NCBI GenBank assembly: GCA_964389755.1
Contig: CAYMEW010000019.1
Coordinates: 13,327-77,326, forward strand
From: JBBSUQ01 sp964389755
GTDB taxonomy: Bacteria; Bacteroidota; Bacteroidia; Flavobacteriales_D; Crocinitomicaceae
Direction: 5' to 3'
Length of the DNA: 64,000 nucleotides
Made by a program: the position numbers and the translations under genes. Under the pieces are notes generated by a model. It did not search any database. It saw only the letters and a program-made list of their open reading frames with translations, and was not told where the DNA came from. The first letter of the stretch is position 1; every line of letters starts with the position of its first letter. Positions 19,663-28,636 of the stretch are shown one piece after another.

Positions 19663-20214
19663 TCAGTTATTGAAGAAATTCAGTTCGCCTCTTTTCATCT
19701 GGTGATATGCACGCACAAGGTAAGCCAGTTGTGCCCGCATGTTATCAAAGGCGTTTTCCGTTTCGGCGCTGATCTCTTTTTTCTGAAGTTTAAGCAGCAA
19801 TTTCATGTACATTGCGTGCAACATGACTTCGATGTTATTCTTTTCTTTCAGGTTCGAACGCTCTTTGAACTCATCGATCATCGGCAGTGCCTGTTCGGTG
19901 AGTGCACGGTACTTTTCATCGTTCGCCAGGTTTAACAGGGTGTTGTGCAGGTAAGAGAGTTCCATTACGATCTCGTTGAGTTCGGCCATGTGCCCGGATT
20001 TCTCAATGCGCTGTGATTGCATGGAGACAATGAGTTTCCGATACCACTCGCGGTACTGATTTAAAAAGGAACTGTCCGGCAGATTCGGTTTTACATATTC
20101 TTCCACGATGCGATCCAGGTCGAACTGATACGCGCGGATCACGTCTTCTACCTGGTACATATACAAAATGTACTCGGCAATATTCTCCTGTAATTTCTGT
20201 TGTGCGATAAGCAT
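19663..20214 (-). CDS. DUF4924 family protein
   Basis: 183 residues, almost wholly alpha-helical and acidic, with the family start IAQQKLQENIAEYILYMYQ, an internal ELNEIVMELSYLHNTLL, and the end LAYLVRAYHQMKRGEL. DUF4924 is Bacteroidota-specific and uncharacterised. No signal peptide is visible, so it should be cytosolic. It follows the Skp-like gene by four bases in the same direction, so the two may be cotranscribed. Confidence 0.85.
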   Translation of the reverse strand: MLIAQQKLQENIAEYILYMYQVEDVIRAYQFDLDRIVEEYVKPNLPDSSFLNQYREWYRKLIVSMQSQRIEKSGHMAELNEIVMELSYLHNTLLNLANDEKYRALTEQALPMIDEFKERSNLKEKNNIEVMLHAMYMKLLLKLQKKEISAETENAFDNMRAQLAYLVRAYHQMKRGELNFFNN

Positions 20215-20217
20215 GTG

Positions 20218-20847
20218 TTACTTCGAAGATTTGGTGTCCGAACTCTTTTCGTTGTCGTCGTCCTTGTCTTTACTTCCTTTGTCGTTTAGAAAATCAACAA
20301 ACTCACTGGTTACGTCCATGGAAGGATTGATGTACATCACCTGCCCTGTCACCTGCTTTGAGATCAGCATGTCATAACCGTTTTCTTCGCAGAACTTTTT
20401 GGCGGCTTTTTCCACTTTGTCATGGATCTCCGCGGAAATAGTGAGTGCATCCTGCTCGAGGCGCGCTCCTTTTGTCTGCTGGAAATTCATCATCTGTTGC
20501 TGTCGTTGCTGCAGGTTTTGCTGGTATTGCTGATCCATAAGCGGCGAAAGTTCGTTGTTCTTGGCACGACGTGCGTATTCGTTGTAGTATTGCTCAATCT
20601 CGCTTTGTTTGGCTGCAAGTTGCTGTTGAAACTCCATTTGTTTCGTACGCATGATGGAATCCTGCTCGCGATAGTAGGCGTATTTTTCACTCAGTTTTTC
20701 CTGGTCGTAATAGGCAATAACCGTAGAACCGTCGTTTTCTGTGTTTCCGGAAGCTTTTGACGCACGTCCGTTTTTCTTTGTTCCGTCACAGGAAACCACC
20801 GTTGCAAGGGCGATACCCGCGATTAAAAAGAGTTTTCCGATTTGCAT
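20218..20847 (-). CDS. OmpH/Skp-family lipoprotein chaperone
   Basis: About 209 residues from ATG 20847; a GTG at 20856 is the longer option. A lipobox VVSC gives an acylated Cys, so this is a membrane-anchored form. The body is a long coiled coil rich in Gln, Glu and Lys (EFQQQLAAKQSEIEQYYNE, QQQMMNFQQTKGARL), then the OmpH core KVEKAAKKFCEENGYDMLI. Skp proteins hold unfolded outer-membrane proteins in the periplasm. The start overlaps the small upstream gene's stop, and DUF4924 follows. Confidence 0.83.
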   Translation of the reverse strand: MQIGKLFLIAGIALATVVSCDGTKKNGRASKASGNTENDGSTVIAYYDQEKLSEKYAYYREQDSIMRTKQMEFQQQLAAKQSEIEQYYNEYARRAKNNELSPLMDQQYQQNLQQRQQQMMNFQQTKGARLEQDALTISAEIHDKVEKAAKKFCEENGYDMLISKQVTGQVMYINPSMDVTSEFVDFLNDKGSKDKDDDNEKSSDTKSSK

Positions 20848-20852
20848 TGAAT

Positions 20853-21107
20853 TCACGTATTTTGTGTGTTTTTAGATGAAAAAGCGGCTTCCCAGTCCTC
20901 CCGCATGCTCAAAAAGCGTTTGAGACAGTTGGAAAGCAGTTCGGGAGTGATCATTCGCCGCACATCTTCAAGTCCGAAAACGTCTGTTTCGCCAATTTTA
21001 TAAGTTTGTTCGAACTGACCGAGTTCAATTTTCACAATGTACTTTCCATTGTAATTAAACACCTGGATCTTGTAGCGTTCGTGCGGAATATCTTCGACTA
21101 ATCTCAC
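20853..21107 (-). CDS. Small conserved hypothetical protein
   Basis: 84 residues from a GTG start at 21107 (VRLVEDIPHERYKI). Longer starts (21155, 21329) run through the SiaC-like terminator and the likely promoter at 21133-21126, so they are unlikely. The core YKIQVFNYNGKYIVKIELGQ and EQTYKIGETDVFG is typical of short Bacteroidota proteins of unknown function. The stop overlaps the alternative start of the Skp gene, so it probably leads that operon. Confidence 0.65.
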   Translation of the reverse strand: MRLVEDIPHERYKIQVFNYNGKYIVKIELGQFEQTYKIGETDVFGLEDVRRMITPELLSNCLKRFLSMREDWEAAFSSKNTQNT

Positions 21108-21125
21108 CTTTTTACTGACTTTCTG

Positions 21126-21133
21126 CAAAAATA
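21126..21133 (-). promoter_or_regulatory. Putative -7 box for the Skp operon
   Basis: The minus strand reads TATTTTTG (TAnnTTTG), between the siaC-like terminator and the GTG at 21107. It supports the short form of the small gene. Confidence 0.45.
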
Positions 21134-21163
21134 ACAGAAATGTTGGGAATAGCATAAAGCACA

Positions 21164-21190
21164 AAAGCACGTTCTTTGGAAACGTGCTTT
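21164..21190 (-). terminator. Stem-loop after siaC-like gene
   Basis: AAAGCACGTT (21164-21173) and AACGTGCTTT (21181-21190) form a perfect ten-base stem with a seven-base loop. On the minus strand it ends in TTTT, as in an intrinsic terminator. It lies about 20 bases after the SiaC-like stop. Confidence 0.75.
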
Positions 21191-21210
21191 CATAAGTAGA
21201 GGTGTCAAAC

Positions 21211-21606
21211 TCAAACGGCGATTTCTGAATCCTGGTACTCCACGAAGTGGAAAGGTACCTTGACCATAAAAGCATAATCCTGCCCGACTTCGTACATGTC
21301 TTCGTCGGAACTGCGATAATGCCATTCAACCATAACTTCTTTGCCGCTTTCGTTTAACTCATTTAATTTGTAGAGTAGGAACAATATACGTTTGGATGAT
21401 GAGATATTGAAGTACTCAAAGTCCAGTTTTACCGTGGTCTTTGACTGAGCTTCCGGAACATAAGAGTCAAACCATTGCAGGATTCCGCTCCAAAATGCCT
21501 CCGGGTTTTCCGGAATCGAGCGGCCTTTGATCTCCACTTCTCCTTTAAAGGGATCGAGTAGTACAGAAGGTGTTTCGTGTGTTGCTTCAAGCGTAACAAT
21601 TTCCAT
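21211..21606 (-). CDS. SiaC-like regulatory phosphoprotein (DUF1987)
   Basis: About 131 residues from ATG 21606. It shows the DUF1987 signature: TPSVLLDPFKGEVEIKGRSIPENPEAFW, then DFEYFNISSSKRILFLLYKLN, where the Ser/Thr/Ser run near the middle contains the phosphorylation site region. In Pseudomonas SiaC binds and activates a diguanylate cyclase and is switched by a kinase/phosphatase pair. No SiaA, SiaB or SiaD is in this neighbourhood, so its partner is unknown. A terminator follows. Confidence 0.85.
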   Translation of the reverse strand: MEIVTLEATHETPSVLLDPFKGEVEIKGRSIPENPEAFWSGILQWFDSYVPEAQSKTTVKLDFEYFNISSSKRILFLLYKLNELNESGKEVMVEWHYRSSDEDMYEVGQDYAFMVKVPFHFVEYQDSEIAV

Positions 21607-21735
21607 AATCAAGTTTAACTGTATGCAAGATGCAAAAAATAATTCGTGTCTAAAAGAATTTTCTACGAATGGCCCGAAACGTTAGACAAACTGCGTTCTG
21701 GAGTAAATTAATTTCTGAAGGGTAGTTAATTTTTC

Positions 21736-22575
21736 TTAAAATGTATGTTTTAGCAAGTAATCGGTAAGCGCATCGGCTGGCTGTCGGAGAAACGTGACAG
21801 GCTCTTCGGAATAGCCCGAAAGTTCGGCGCGCAGAATATCCTGTAAATAAAAGCCGTAAGTTCCCACAAAACCGATTCGTTGCGCTTCCTCCAGCCACTG
21901 GTTGTGTTCACGCAGAAAAAACCGGAGGTTTTCATGGTGGAGCCGATCACTTTCTACGAAACTTCCGTACGGAAAAATGGCGGCGAGCCGGCCGGGCAAT
22001 GCGAGGTCCTTTTCGGAATATAGCCGTTTCTTAACGGCTCCGGTACTTCCGATTTGCTGCACCAGCTCTGCGTTTAACGCTTCGGAAAGATTGCCGTCCA
22101 GGTATTCCTGTAACAGCCGTTTACCGAAATAGTATCCGCTCCCGGGATCATCGAGCAGAAATCCTTTTCCTCCACGGATCGCGGTGACGTGTTGTCCGTC
22201 CCAGTGCGCGCAAACGGAACCAGTTCCGAGAATACAAACCAGTCCTTCCTGTTCCCCGAAAAGGGCCATTCCAGCAGCATCTAGGTCGCTGAACACCTGT
22301 ATTTTCCGAAAGCCGATCTGTTTAAAAAGGTCCTTTCCTTCTGCGCGAACTTCGGCCGGCAGGCAACCGGATCCGAAGAACCAGAGTTCGCAACCCGACG
22401 GAAGTTTTTTTTCCTCCCAAAAACGCCGTTCGCTTTCAAGGAAATCCGTATTCCAGCGCGCCGGGTGATAGCTGCCGGTTTGAAAGCATTCAATAATATC
22501 CTTTCCGGAAATGATCCGCCAGTCGGTCTTGGTTCCGCCGCTTTCTCCTATTACGAGTGTCCTGTGTTTTCCCAT
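21736..22575 (-). CDS. BadF/BadG-type ATPase, N-acetylglucosamine kinase-like
   Basis: About 279 residues from ATG 22575 (MGKHRTLVIGESGGTKTDW). ASKHA-fold signatures are the phosphate-1 loop VIGESGGTKTDW, the phosphate-2 loop ILGTGSVCAHW, and GGKGFLLDDPGSGYYFGK. Bacteroidota homologues are described as GlcNAc or amino-sugar kinases that may recycle cell-wall sugars. Activity is inferred; the family also contains activators of radical dehydratases. It is divergent from the kinase gene at 22667. Confidence 0.78.
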   Translation of the reverse strand: MGKHRTLVIGESGGTKTDWRIISGKDIIECFQTGSYHPARWNTDFLESERRFWEEKKLPSGCELWFFGSGCLPAEVRAEGKDLFKQIGFRKIQVFSDLDAAGMALFGEQEGLVCILGTGSVCAHWDGQHVTAIRGGKGFLLDDPGSGYYFGKRLLQEYLDGNLSEALNAELVQQIGSTGAVKKRLYSEKDLALPGRLAAIFPYGSFVESDRLHHENLRFFLREHNQWLEEAQRIGFVGTYGFYLQDILRAELSGYSEEPVTFLRQPADALTDYLLKHTF

Positions 22576-22666
22576 TGCACCGGTATTCGCTGACAAGATA
22601 CGCTTTTCCGGTGATTCGTCGCTCCGCTAAAAAATCAATATCTTTCGAAAATTTTAAGTGTGAAGC

Positions 22667-23557
22667 ATGGTGTCACCGCTTACAGAATATCGTACCGTTC
22701 GCGAACTGGGTAGCCAAAGCCGACGCAAATTCGGACGTGTGTTTTTACTCCGGCACCGCGAAACACATGAAGAAGTTGTTCTGAAAATCATCCCGAAACA
22801 GGGTATTTCTCCTGAAACGCTGGCGCTCATGCGCCAGGAGACCGAACTTCCACAGGGAAATGCGCACTTTGTACCTGCTTTTCACCTCGACGAAAACGAA
22901 ACACGATTACTGACGCTGCAAAGGTATGTGCCGGGGAAAAACCTGGACGAACAACTGGCAGAGGTCCCGCTCAAACAGAGGCGCGCCTTTCTTGCGGAAT
23001 TCCTTCCGAAACTGTGGGTTTCAATCGCTTCGCTACACGAAGCCGGGTGGCTGCACTGCGACCTGAAACCGTCGAACATACTCCTCGGGAATTCGGGTGA
23101 AAACGCCGTATACCTCATCGATCTGTCTCTACTCCACAAACGGACAAATTCAGAAAAACGCCCGGTACTCTACACACTGGGCTATTCTTCGCCGGAACTG
23201 ATTCTCCATCACACGCGACTGCTGGGGCCCGCCAGCGATTATTTCAGCGCGGGGATGATCATTTATAAGATCCTGACGGGGCAGTTACCTCTTTTAAACC
23301 CGAATCCGGCTATTACAACAAATTTACAATTAGCTCATCCCCTGCCGGAGCATGACCGCCTGCGAAAAAAAGAGTTGGAATTACTGCGTGCACTGACCTG
23401 TAAGCCCGAATTCCCAACGGCGCCTGTGAAATTAACACACGCACAACAGCAAGGGTACCTGCGAGAAGCAATTGAGAATAGAATCAGCCCGGAAGAATTC
23501 TACCGGGCGTGGAAAGCCATTCCCCGCAAAAGAAGTTGGAAGAACTGGTTTCGCTGA
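22667..23557 (+). CDS. Serine/threonine protein kinase-like protein
   Basis: 296 residues, a bare kinase domain without a membrane span. Lys40 in VVLKII, catalytic loop HCDLKPSNILL (130-140) in which Arg of HRD is Cys, and DLS at 152-154 in place of DFG. The activation segment contains GYSSPELIL and the C-lobe YFSAGMIIYKILTGQLPL. The Asp132/Lys134/Asn137 residues expected for catalysis are present, so activity is plausible, while the missing HRD Arg suggests it needs no activation-loop phosphorylation. Substrate unknown. The stop is directly adjacent to the convergent barrel gene. Confidence 0.83.
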   Translation: MVSPLTEYRTVRELGSQSRRKFGRVFLLRHRETHEEVVLKIIPKQGISPETLALMRQETELPQGNAHFVPAFHLDENETRLLTLQRYVPGKNLDEQLAEVPLKQRRAFLAEFLPKLWVSIASLHEAGWLHCDLKPSNILLGNSGENAVYLIDLSLLHKRTNSEKRPVLYTLGYSSPELILHHTRLLGPASDYFSAGMIIYKILTGQLPLLNPNPAITTNLQLAHPLPEHDRLRKKELELLRALTCKPEFPTAPVKLTHAQQQGYLREAIENRISPEEFYRAWKAIPRKRSWKNWFR

Positions 23558-24205
23558 TCAGTAAAGGTCTTTGCGAAAACCGACATGAACCGTAAAGATC
23601 AGCGGACTACCGCGGTATCCTAAATTGGCTGTCTCGTTACTGGCAATCTGCAAGGCCAGGAATGTCGCGCTCGGTTCGACGTAAAAAGTTCCTACCGAAG
23701 GAAAAGTGTACTTAAATCCGCCGGCGAGCCCCACTCCGAAATTAAAGATGTTTCCTTTCGTTTCCGAAGGACTCATATACAGCGTTTCATCATACGGATC
23801 CAGCTCGAGCGAAACTTTATTAAAAGCCGCCATGATCGCAGTTCCGCCATAGAAACCAAAACCGTAATCATAAGTTCCCGCGAGGTAATAACGCGTACCA
23901 CCTTCCAAAGTGAGGTAATTAAAACTGTACTTCCCGTTCACCTGGATGGCATAGGGTGACGTGTTCTGGTCGCGTGCTTCCAGAAGAATGGGTGTCGGAT
24001 CCTGGTCCTGCTGTTTAAAGTAGGTTCCAAGCTTCAGGTAGAATGTAACTTCATCGTCCCGCGGGATCTCAACCCCGAAATTAAGGCCCGCATACGGTTT
24101 TCCGGGCGTAAAAGCCTTGAGAATACTCGCCCCTCCACTCAGTCCCACCTGTGCGGAAGCAGCCAGTGAGATTATTGAAAACAGGGCCAACAGACTTTTT
24201 TTCAT
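23558..24205 (-). CDS. Outer-membrane beta-barrel-like protein
   Basis: 215 residues from ATG 24205, with a signal peptide (MKKSLLALFSIISLAASAQ). The strands GLSGGASILKAF, GLNFGVEIPRDDEVTFYLKLG, and YGFGFYGGTAIMAAF are porin-like, and an aromatic C-terminus is present. The function is unknown. Its start overlaps the stop of tag (ATGA), so the two share a transcript. Confidence 0.7.
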   Translation of the reverse strand: MKKSLLALFSIISLAASAQVGLSGGASILKAFTPGKPYAGLNFGVEIPRDDEVTFYLKLGTYFKQQDQDPTPILLEARDQNTSPYAIQVNGKYSFNYLTLEGGTRYYLAGTYDYGFGFYGGTAIMAAFNKVSLELDPYDETLYMSPSETKGNIFNFGVGLAGGFKYTFPSVGTFYVEPSATFLALQIASNETANLGYRGSPLIFTVHVGFRKDLY

Positions 24206-24744
24206 GATTCGTTCCATTTAGGATATAAATTTAAGATAACTTTATAAATATCACAACTTTCGTCATGCGCTCCGGGCAGATATCCGGTACTCATCAGAAA
24301 CTCGTTTACGATCTCTCCGCCCACAAATTTAAAATTCCTTTTGAACAGGCGAACCCATTCTTCTTTAGACAGTGGATGATGCGCATCCAGCCAGGCTCCG
24401 AAGGACCCGAATTCGCGCTGTAAGCCGAGCACCTGCTGCGCATTGTGTATAACAGCATCGACCTTGAGTTTGTTCCGGATAATCCCGGCATCCTGTAACA
24501 ACCGTTCCCGCTCCTTTACACCGTAAGCCGCTATTGTCGCGATATCGAACTCATCGAAGGCCTTCCGGAAATTCGCCTCCTTTTTCAGGATTGTTTCCCA
24601 GGAAAGCCCGGCCTGGTTGATCTCGAGTATCAGCCTTCCAAATAATTCGTTATCACTCCCGATCGGAAAGCCATAGTGCAGGTCGTGGTATACGCGGTGC
24701 ACATCTTCTTCCGGTCTTCCGGCGCAGAAATCACAATAACTCAT
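24202..24744 (-). CDS. tag: DNA-3-methyladenine glycosylase I
   Basis: Removes 3-methyladenine from alkylated DNA. The 180 residues are near E. coli Tag length. The N-terminal CDFC and H16 and the C-terminal H160-x3-C164 supply the zinc site; the family stretch YHDLHYGFPI and the catalytic Glu in LILEINQAGLSWETIL are present, with FRKAF and the IRNKLKVDAVIHNAQ segment. It is followed by an overlapping outer-membrane gene, an unusual pairing that suggests only cotranscription. Confidence 0.92.
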   Translation of the reverse strand: MSYCDFCAGRPEEDVHRVYHDLHYGFPIGSDNELFGRLILEINQAGLSWETILKKEANFRKAFDEFDIATIAAYGVKERERLLQDAGIIRNKLKVDAVIHNAQQVLGLQREFGSFGAWLDAHHPLSKEEWVRLFKRNFKFVGGEIVNEFLMSTGYLPGAHDESCDIYKVILNLYPKWNES

Positions 24745-24986
24745 ACGTTCTGAATTGCATTTCGGTTTAGCCGTGAAGTTACATTCTTTCAGCTAATATG
24801 CAGACGGTGAAAAGGTATAAAAGCGTATTCGTCCGGGCAAGTTATTGATCCTGATGTTATTTTGAACGAGCGATTTGTATACTTATCCAAAGACATCCGC
24901 AAAAAAGCCAGGGACTGCTCATCGGTTCTTATTCTGAAAAATACTACCTTAATGCGTTTTGAGTAAACAGTATAACAGAAACCGAT

Positions 24987-25685
24987 ATGATCGATAAGAA
25001 CAGGAAAAAAACGATAAATGGCTTTCCCCATGTCGCCTTTGCGCAGGAAAGCCACGATCAGCCGGGAGAGGTCGTGTCACGAAGCCTGCAATTTTTTGAA
25101 GAAATGAACGAACGGCGCTCGGTGCGCGACTTTGCCGATACGCCGGTGCCGCGCGAAGCCATTGAGCACATCATACGCACTGCTACTACGGCTCCTTCCG
25201 GTGCGCACAAACAGCCCTGGACTTTTTGCGCTATTGCGGATCCCGAACTAAAACGCCGGATTCGCGAAGCTGCCGAAACGGAAGAAAAAACCAATTATGG
25301 CGGACGGATGAGTGAACGCTGGAAAAAAGACCTCTTGCCGCTTGGAACCGATGAACATAAAGCGTTTCTCGAAACAGCGCCCTGGTTGATCGTGGTTTTC
25401 AGACAGATCTATGAGTGCAACGAACAGGGCGAAAAACATACCCATTACTACGTCAATGAATCGGTCGGGATCGCGAGCGGACTGCTCATCGCAGCGATTC
25501 ACCGGGCCGGACTCGTGACTCTGACGCATACGCCGAGCCCCATGAATTTCCTGGCCGAAATACTGAACCGCCCGGATAACGAACGCGCGTTCCTGTTGCT
25601 CCCGGTAGGATACGCTGCCGCAGATGCATTCGTTCCGGATATAGCGCGTAAACCGCTCACGGAAACGAGCGTGTTTTACGAATAG
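24987..25685 (+). CDS. Nitroreductase-family protein, iodotyrosine deiodinase-like
   Basis: 232 residues. FMN-fold signatures: ERRSVRDFADTPVPREAIEHII, TAPSGAHKQPWTFC and the C-terminal LLPVGYAA. Within the nitroreductases, RMSERWKKDLLPLGTDEHKAFLETAPWLIVVF and HYYVNESVGIASGLLIAAIHRAGL are typical of the IYD subgroup, which reductively dehalogenates halotyrosines. A characterised bacterial example exists in Haliscomenobacter. Substrate here is inferred. The first 20 residues are poorly conserved, so a start within this region is possible. Confidence 0.83.
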   Translation: MIDKNRKKTINGFPHVAFAQESHDQPGEVVSRSLQFFEEMNERRSVRDFADTPVPREAIEHIIRTATTAPSGAHKQPWTFCAIADPELKRRIREAAETEEKTNYGGRMSERWKKDLLPLGTDEHKAFLETAPWLIVVFRQIYECNEQGEKHTHYYVNESVGIASGLLIAAIHRAGLVTLTHTPSPMNFLAEILNRPDNERAFLLLPVGYAAADAFVPDIARKPLTETSVFYE

Positions 25686-25815
25686 CGACGTCAATAAAAG
25701 ACTTTTAGCAGCAAAAAACCGTTTTAATTCGCTTAAACGGTTATTAACAGTGGCTGCTTAAAACTTTCGAAAGCCCCGGGTTTGTCCACCAAAAAGATTA
25801 CTACATTTACAGTTC

Positions 25816-27123
25816 ATGACTGCGACCATTATTATAACGCTGTGTGTGCTTTTGCTGATTGCATACGTCTTTGATCTTACGTTTTCCAAAACCCGGATTC
25901 CATCGGTTATTCTGCTTCTTTTGCTCGGCTGGATCGTAAAACAGCTCACGCTCTTTTTCGAAATGAAACTCCCCGATTTTTCGGGCGTACTTCCCATTTT
26001 CGGAACCATCGGACTGATCCTGATCGTATTGGAGGGATCGCTCGAACTGGAACTGAACCGCACGAAACTCGGACTGATCGGAAAATCGGCACTGGGTTCT
26101 TTCCTGCCCCTGCTCGCTCTCGCTTTTACGCTGGCTTACGCATTTCAATACCTCGGTTATGCCTCATTGAAAGATAACCTGGTCAACGCCATTCCGTTTT
26201 GCATCATCAGCAGTGCCATTGCGATTCCGAGTGTCAAAAACCTGCCTTCTGCGGACCGCGAATTCGTAATCTATGAAAGCAGCCTCTCCGATATTCTCGG
26301 GGTGCTTTTCTTTAATTTCATTGCCTTAAACAGCGTCTTTGACCTTCATTCGTTCGGGAACTTCGGACTGCAGATCCTGATCGTCGCCGTCGGATCCTTC
26401 GTGGGAACCATCGCGCTTTCTTTCCTGTTGAGCCGTATCGAACACCACATCAAATTCATTCCGATCATCCTGTTGATCATCCTCATTTACGAAATCTCCA
26501 AGATCTATCACCTTCCCGCACTGATCTTTATCATGATGTTCGGGCTCTTCATCGGGAACCTGGACGAATTGAAACGCTTTAAATGGATAGAGACCTTCAA
26601 ACCCGACGTCCTGAACCTGGAGGTCCAGAAGTTCAAAGGACTCACGATCGAAGCAGCTTTCCTGATCCGCGCACTGTTCTTCCTGCTCTTCGGATATTTG
26701 CTGGACACGGCTGAAATTCTCAATACCGATACACTTGTCTGGTCTGTCGGGATCGTATTCCTCATTTTCTTCTTCCGCGCCATCCAGCTGAAACTGTCGA
26801 ACCTGCCTTTGAAATCGCTGCTGTTCGTGGCTCCGCGCGGCCTCATTACGATCCTCCTGTTTCTCTCTATTGACCCGGATGATCGCATTCTTCCGGTTAA
26901 CAAGTCCCTGATCATCCAGGTGATCCTGCTGACCGTGATTATCATGATGATCGCCTTGATGATGGCATCGAAAGCCAAGGAAAAGAAACTCGAAGCTCTT
27001 GAACAGGAAGCGGTTCCCGAAACGTCTCCGGCCCCCGGCCCGGCATCTATGGATTCGCACGACACGGAAGACTGGGAATCATCACAGCCTGAAGACGACA
27101 CGCTGCCCGGCGAAAAATCCTGA
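25816..27123 (+). CDS. Sodium/cation:proton antiporter
   Basis: 435 residues with 11-12 hydrophobic segments. The segments GTIGLILIVLEGSLELEL, AIPFCIISSAIAIPSVKNL and ESSLSDILGVLFFNFIAL resemble the CPA-superfamily NhaP/KefB core, the latter with the paired acidic residues (ESSLSD) used for cation exchange. It should move Na+ or K+ against protons across the inner membrane. The C-terminal 45 residues are a Glu/Pro/Ser-rich cytosolic tail. Ion specificity cannot be told. Confidence 0.83.
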   Translation: MTATIIITLCVLLLIAYVFDLTFSKTRIPSVILLLLLGWIVKQLTLFFEMKLPDFSGVLPIFGTIGLILIVLEGSLELELNRTKLGLIGKSALGSFLPLLALAFTLAYAFQYLGYASLKDNLVNAIPFCIISSAIAIPSVKNLPSADREFVIYESSLSDILGVLFFNFIALNSVFDLHSFGNFGLQILIVAVGSFVGTIALSFLLSRIEHHIKFIPIILLIILIYEISKIYHLPALIFIMMFGLFIGNLDELKRFKWIETFKPDVLNLEVQKFKGLTIEAAFLIRALFFLLFGYLLDTAEILNTDTLVWSVGIVFLIFFFRAIQLKLSNLPLKSLLFVAPRGLITILLFLSIDPDDRILPVNKSLIIQVILLTVIIMMIALMMASKAKEKKLEALEQEAVPETSPAPGPASMDSHDTEDWESSQPEDDTLPGEKS

Positions 27124-27224
27124 TAAGCTCCTACTTCATTCGAAGGTACGGGATATGTTAAAGTCATTTTCGGGAGCGCCCCGGTCTTTTTTATTTCGGA
27201 GAAAGGTTGTAACTTGGTAGCAGT

Positions 27225-27713
27225 ATGGCGCTCACAATGACATCAATCTGTTTAAAAACGAAGATACGTGCCCCTCGCGAGGTGGTTTTCGATCTTTCGC
27301 GTAGCATTGACCTGCACATGCGTTCAACGGCCCATACCCGCGAAACAGCGATTGCCGGAAGAACCAGCGGATTGATCGGTCCGAAAGAAACCGTGACCTG
27401 GCGCGCACGCCATTTCGGGTATTTTTTCACGATGACCTCCGGCATCACGGACTACTGCTTTCCTACCCACTTTCGGGACGAAATGGTTCGCGGGCCATTC
27501 CGGCGCATCCGTCACGACCATTACTTCGACAACGACGAAACAGGAACGGTAATGCGAGACGTCTTTGAATTCGAGGCTCCGCTCGGACTCGTCGGAAAGC
27601 TAACGAGCATGCTGTTGTTGCGCGGCCACCTGCGCCGTCTGCTCCGGCGACGGAATAAAATGATCCGCGAATACGCCGAGTCGGGTCGCTGGAAAGAATT
27701 GATCCGCGGTTAA
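27225..27713 (+). CDS. SRPBCC family protein
   Basis: 162 residues from ATG 27225; ATG 27237 is also possible. The N-terminal APREVVFDLSRSIDLHMRS is the START/SRPBCC entry helix, and the core ETVTWRARHFGYFFTMTSGI and FRRIRHDHYFDNDETGTVMRDVFEFEAPLG is conserved in bacterial ligand-binding proteins of this fold. Many are annotated as cell-division inhibitors on weak evidence, so I give no function. The stand-alone gene sits ahead of the desaturase. Confidence 0.78.
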   Translation: MALTMTSICLKTKIRAPREVVFDLSRSIDLHMRSTAHTRETAIAGRTSGLIGPKETVTWRARHFGYFFTMTSGITDYCFPTHFRDEMVRGPFRRIRHDHYFDNDETGTVMRDVFEFEAPLGLVGKLTSMLLLRGHLRRLLRRRNKMIREYAESGRWKELIRG

Positions 27714-27781
27714 AGCTTTTTGGATAGTACGCTGAATACGCTTTTTTCGTACTTTTATCCGAAACCATTAAATCAATTTGT

Positions 27782-28564
27782 ATGAACCACCAACAAATTC
27801 TTCGCGCCGTCAACTGGCAGGACCTTCGCAAACTCAGTACTTCCGAGTTACTTATTGAAAACAACCTGACCATTCCCTGGTTTGTAATAGCGAACACCTT
27901 CGCCTGGTTTGAGCATTACCTCATCGCCCTGCCCTTTTCAGCTTTCTTTTTCCTGGCGGCACTCCGGCAGGTGCACAATGGCTTTCACAATGCGCTTGGC
28001 ACCAATCGTTTCCTGACCTGGTTCACCCTGTACTCGAACAGTGTCCTGATGTTCGTGTCCGTACATGCCGTGCGATTCAATCACCTGCGTCATCACAAAT
28101 ACTGTTTGCAGGAACAGGATTACGAGGGCAAATCTGCACGCATGCGCTGGTATACCGCGATCCTTTACGGTCCTGTGCACCTCTTCCTCATACACCGGGT
28201 CACCTGGATCCACGGAAACAGGAAACACCGCCGGAATATGCTTTTGGAGTTGTTCAGTATTGGTATTTTCCTAAGTCTGATCGTTTATTTCCAGGTTCAC
28301 GTACTTCTCTATCATGCGGCTGTCATGCTCCTGGCAGAATGCCTCATGGCTTTTTTCGCGGTATGGACCGTTCATCATGACACGCACGAAAACCCACTGA
28401 TTGCCAGAACACAGCGGAAAAGCTGGAAGAACCGGCTCACCCTGAATATGTTCTATCATCTTGAACATCACCTGTTTCCCGCCGTTCCGACCATTAAACT
28501 TCCTGAACTGGCACGAAGGATCGATGCCATGTTGCCCGAACTCGAAAAGAAAAGCACCTTTTAG
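27782..28564 (+). CDS. Fatty acid desaturase family protein
   Basis: 260 residues. It has several membrane spans and the diiron histidine boxes HNGFH (65-69), HLRHH (101-105) and HLEHH near residue 229, plus VHHDTHE. Members introduce double bonds or hydroxyl groups into acyl chains at the inner membrane. The protein is shorter than classic acyl-lipid desaturases and resembles the small carotenoid/fatty-acid hydroxylase-like members. Product not known. It is a stand-alone gene. Confidence 0.86.
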   Translation: MNHQQILRAVNWQDLRKLSTSELLIENNLTIPWFVIANTFAWFEHYLIALPFSAFFFLAALRQVHNGFHNALGTNRFLTWFTLYSNSVLMFVSVHAVRFNHLRHHKYCLQEQDYEGKSARMRWYTAILYGPVHLFLIHRVTWIHGNRKHRRNMLLELFSIGIFLSLIVYFQVHVLLYHAAVMLLAECLMAFFAVWTVHHDTHENPLIARTQRKSWKNRLTLNMFYHLEHHLFPAVPTIKLPELARRIDAMLPELEKKSTF

Positions 28565-28636
28565 ATTGGTATTCGGGAATTAAGTGTATTTTTAAAAGAA
28601 AGGTCCGCTTCACAAAGCACTTAAAGAAACCCGTTT

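Noticed and set aside
24745..24986. Open stretch on the plus strand reading like DVILNERFVYLSKDIRKK, ending in a stop near 24965
   Set aside because: No usable start codon, only about 50 codons and no homologue known to me; it may be a remnant but the evidence is too weak for a feature.
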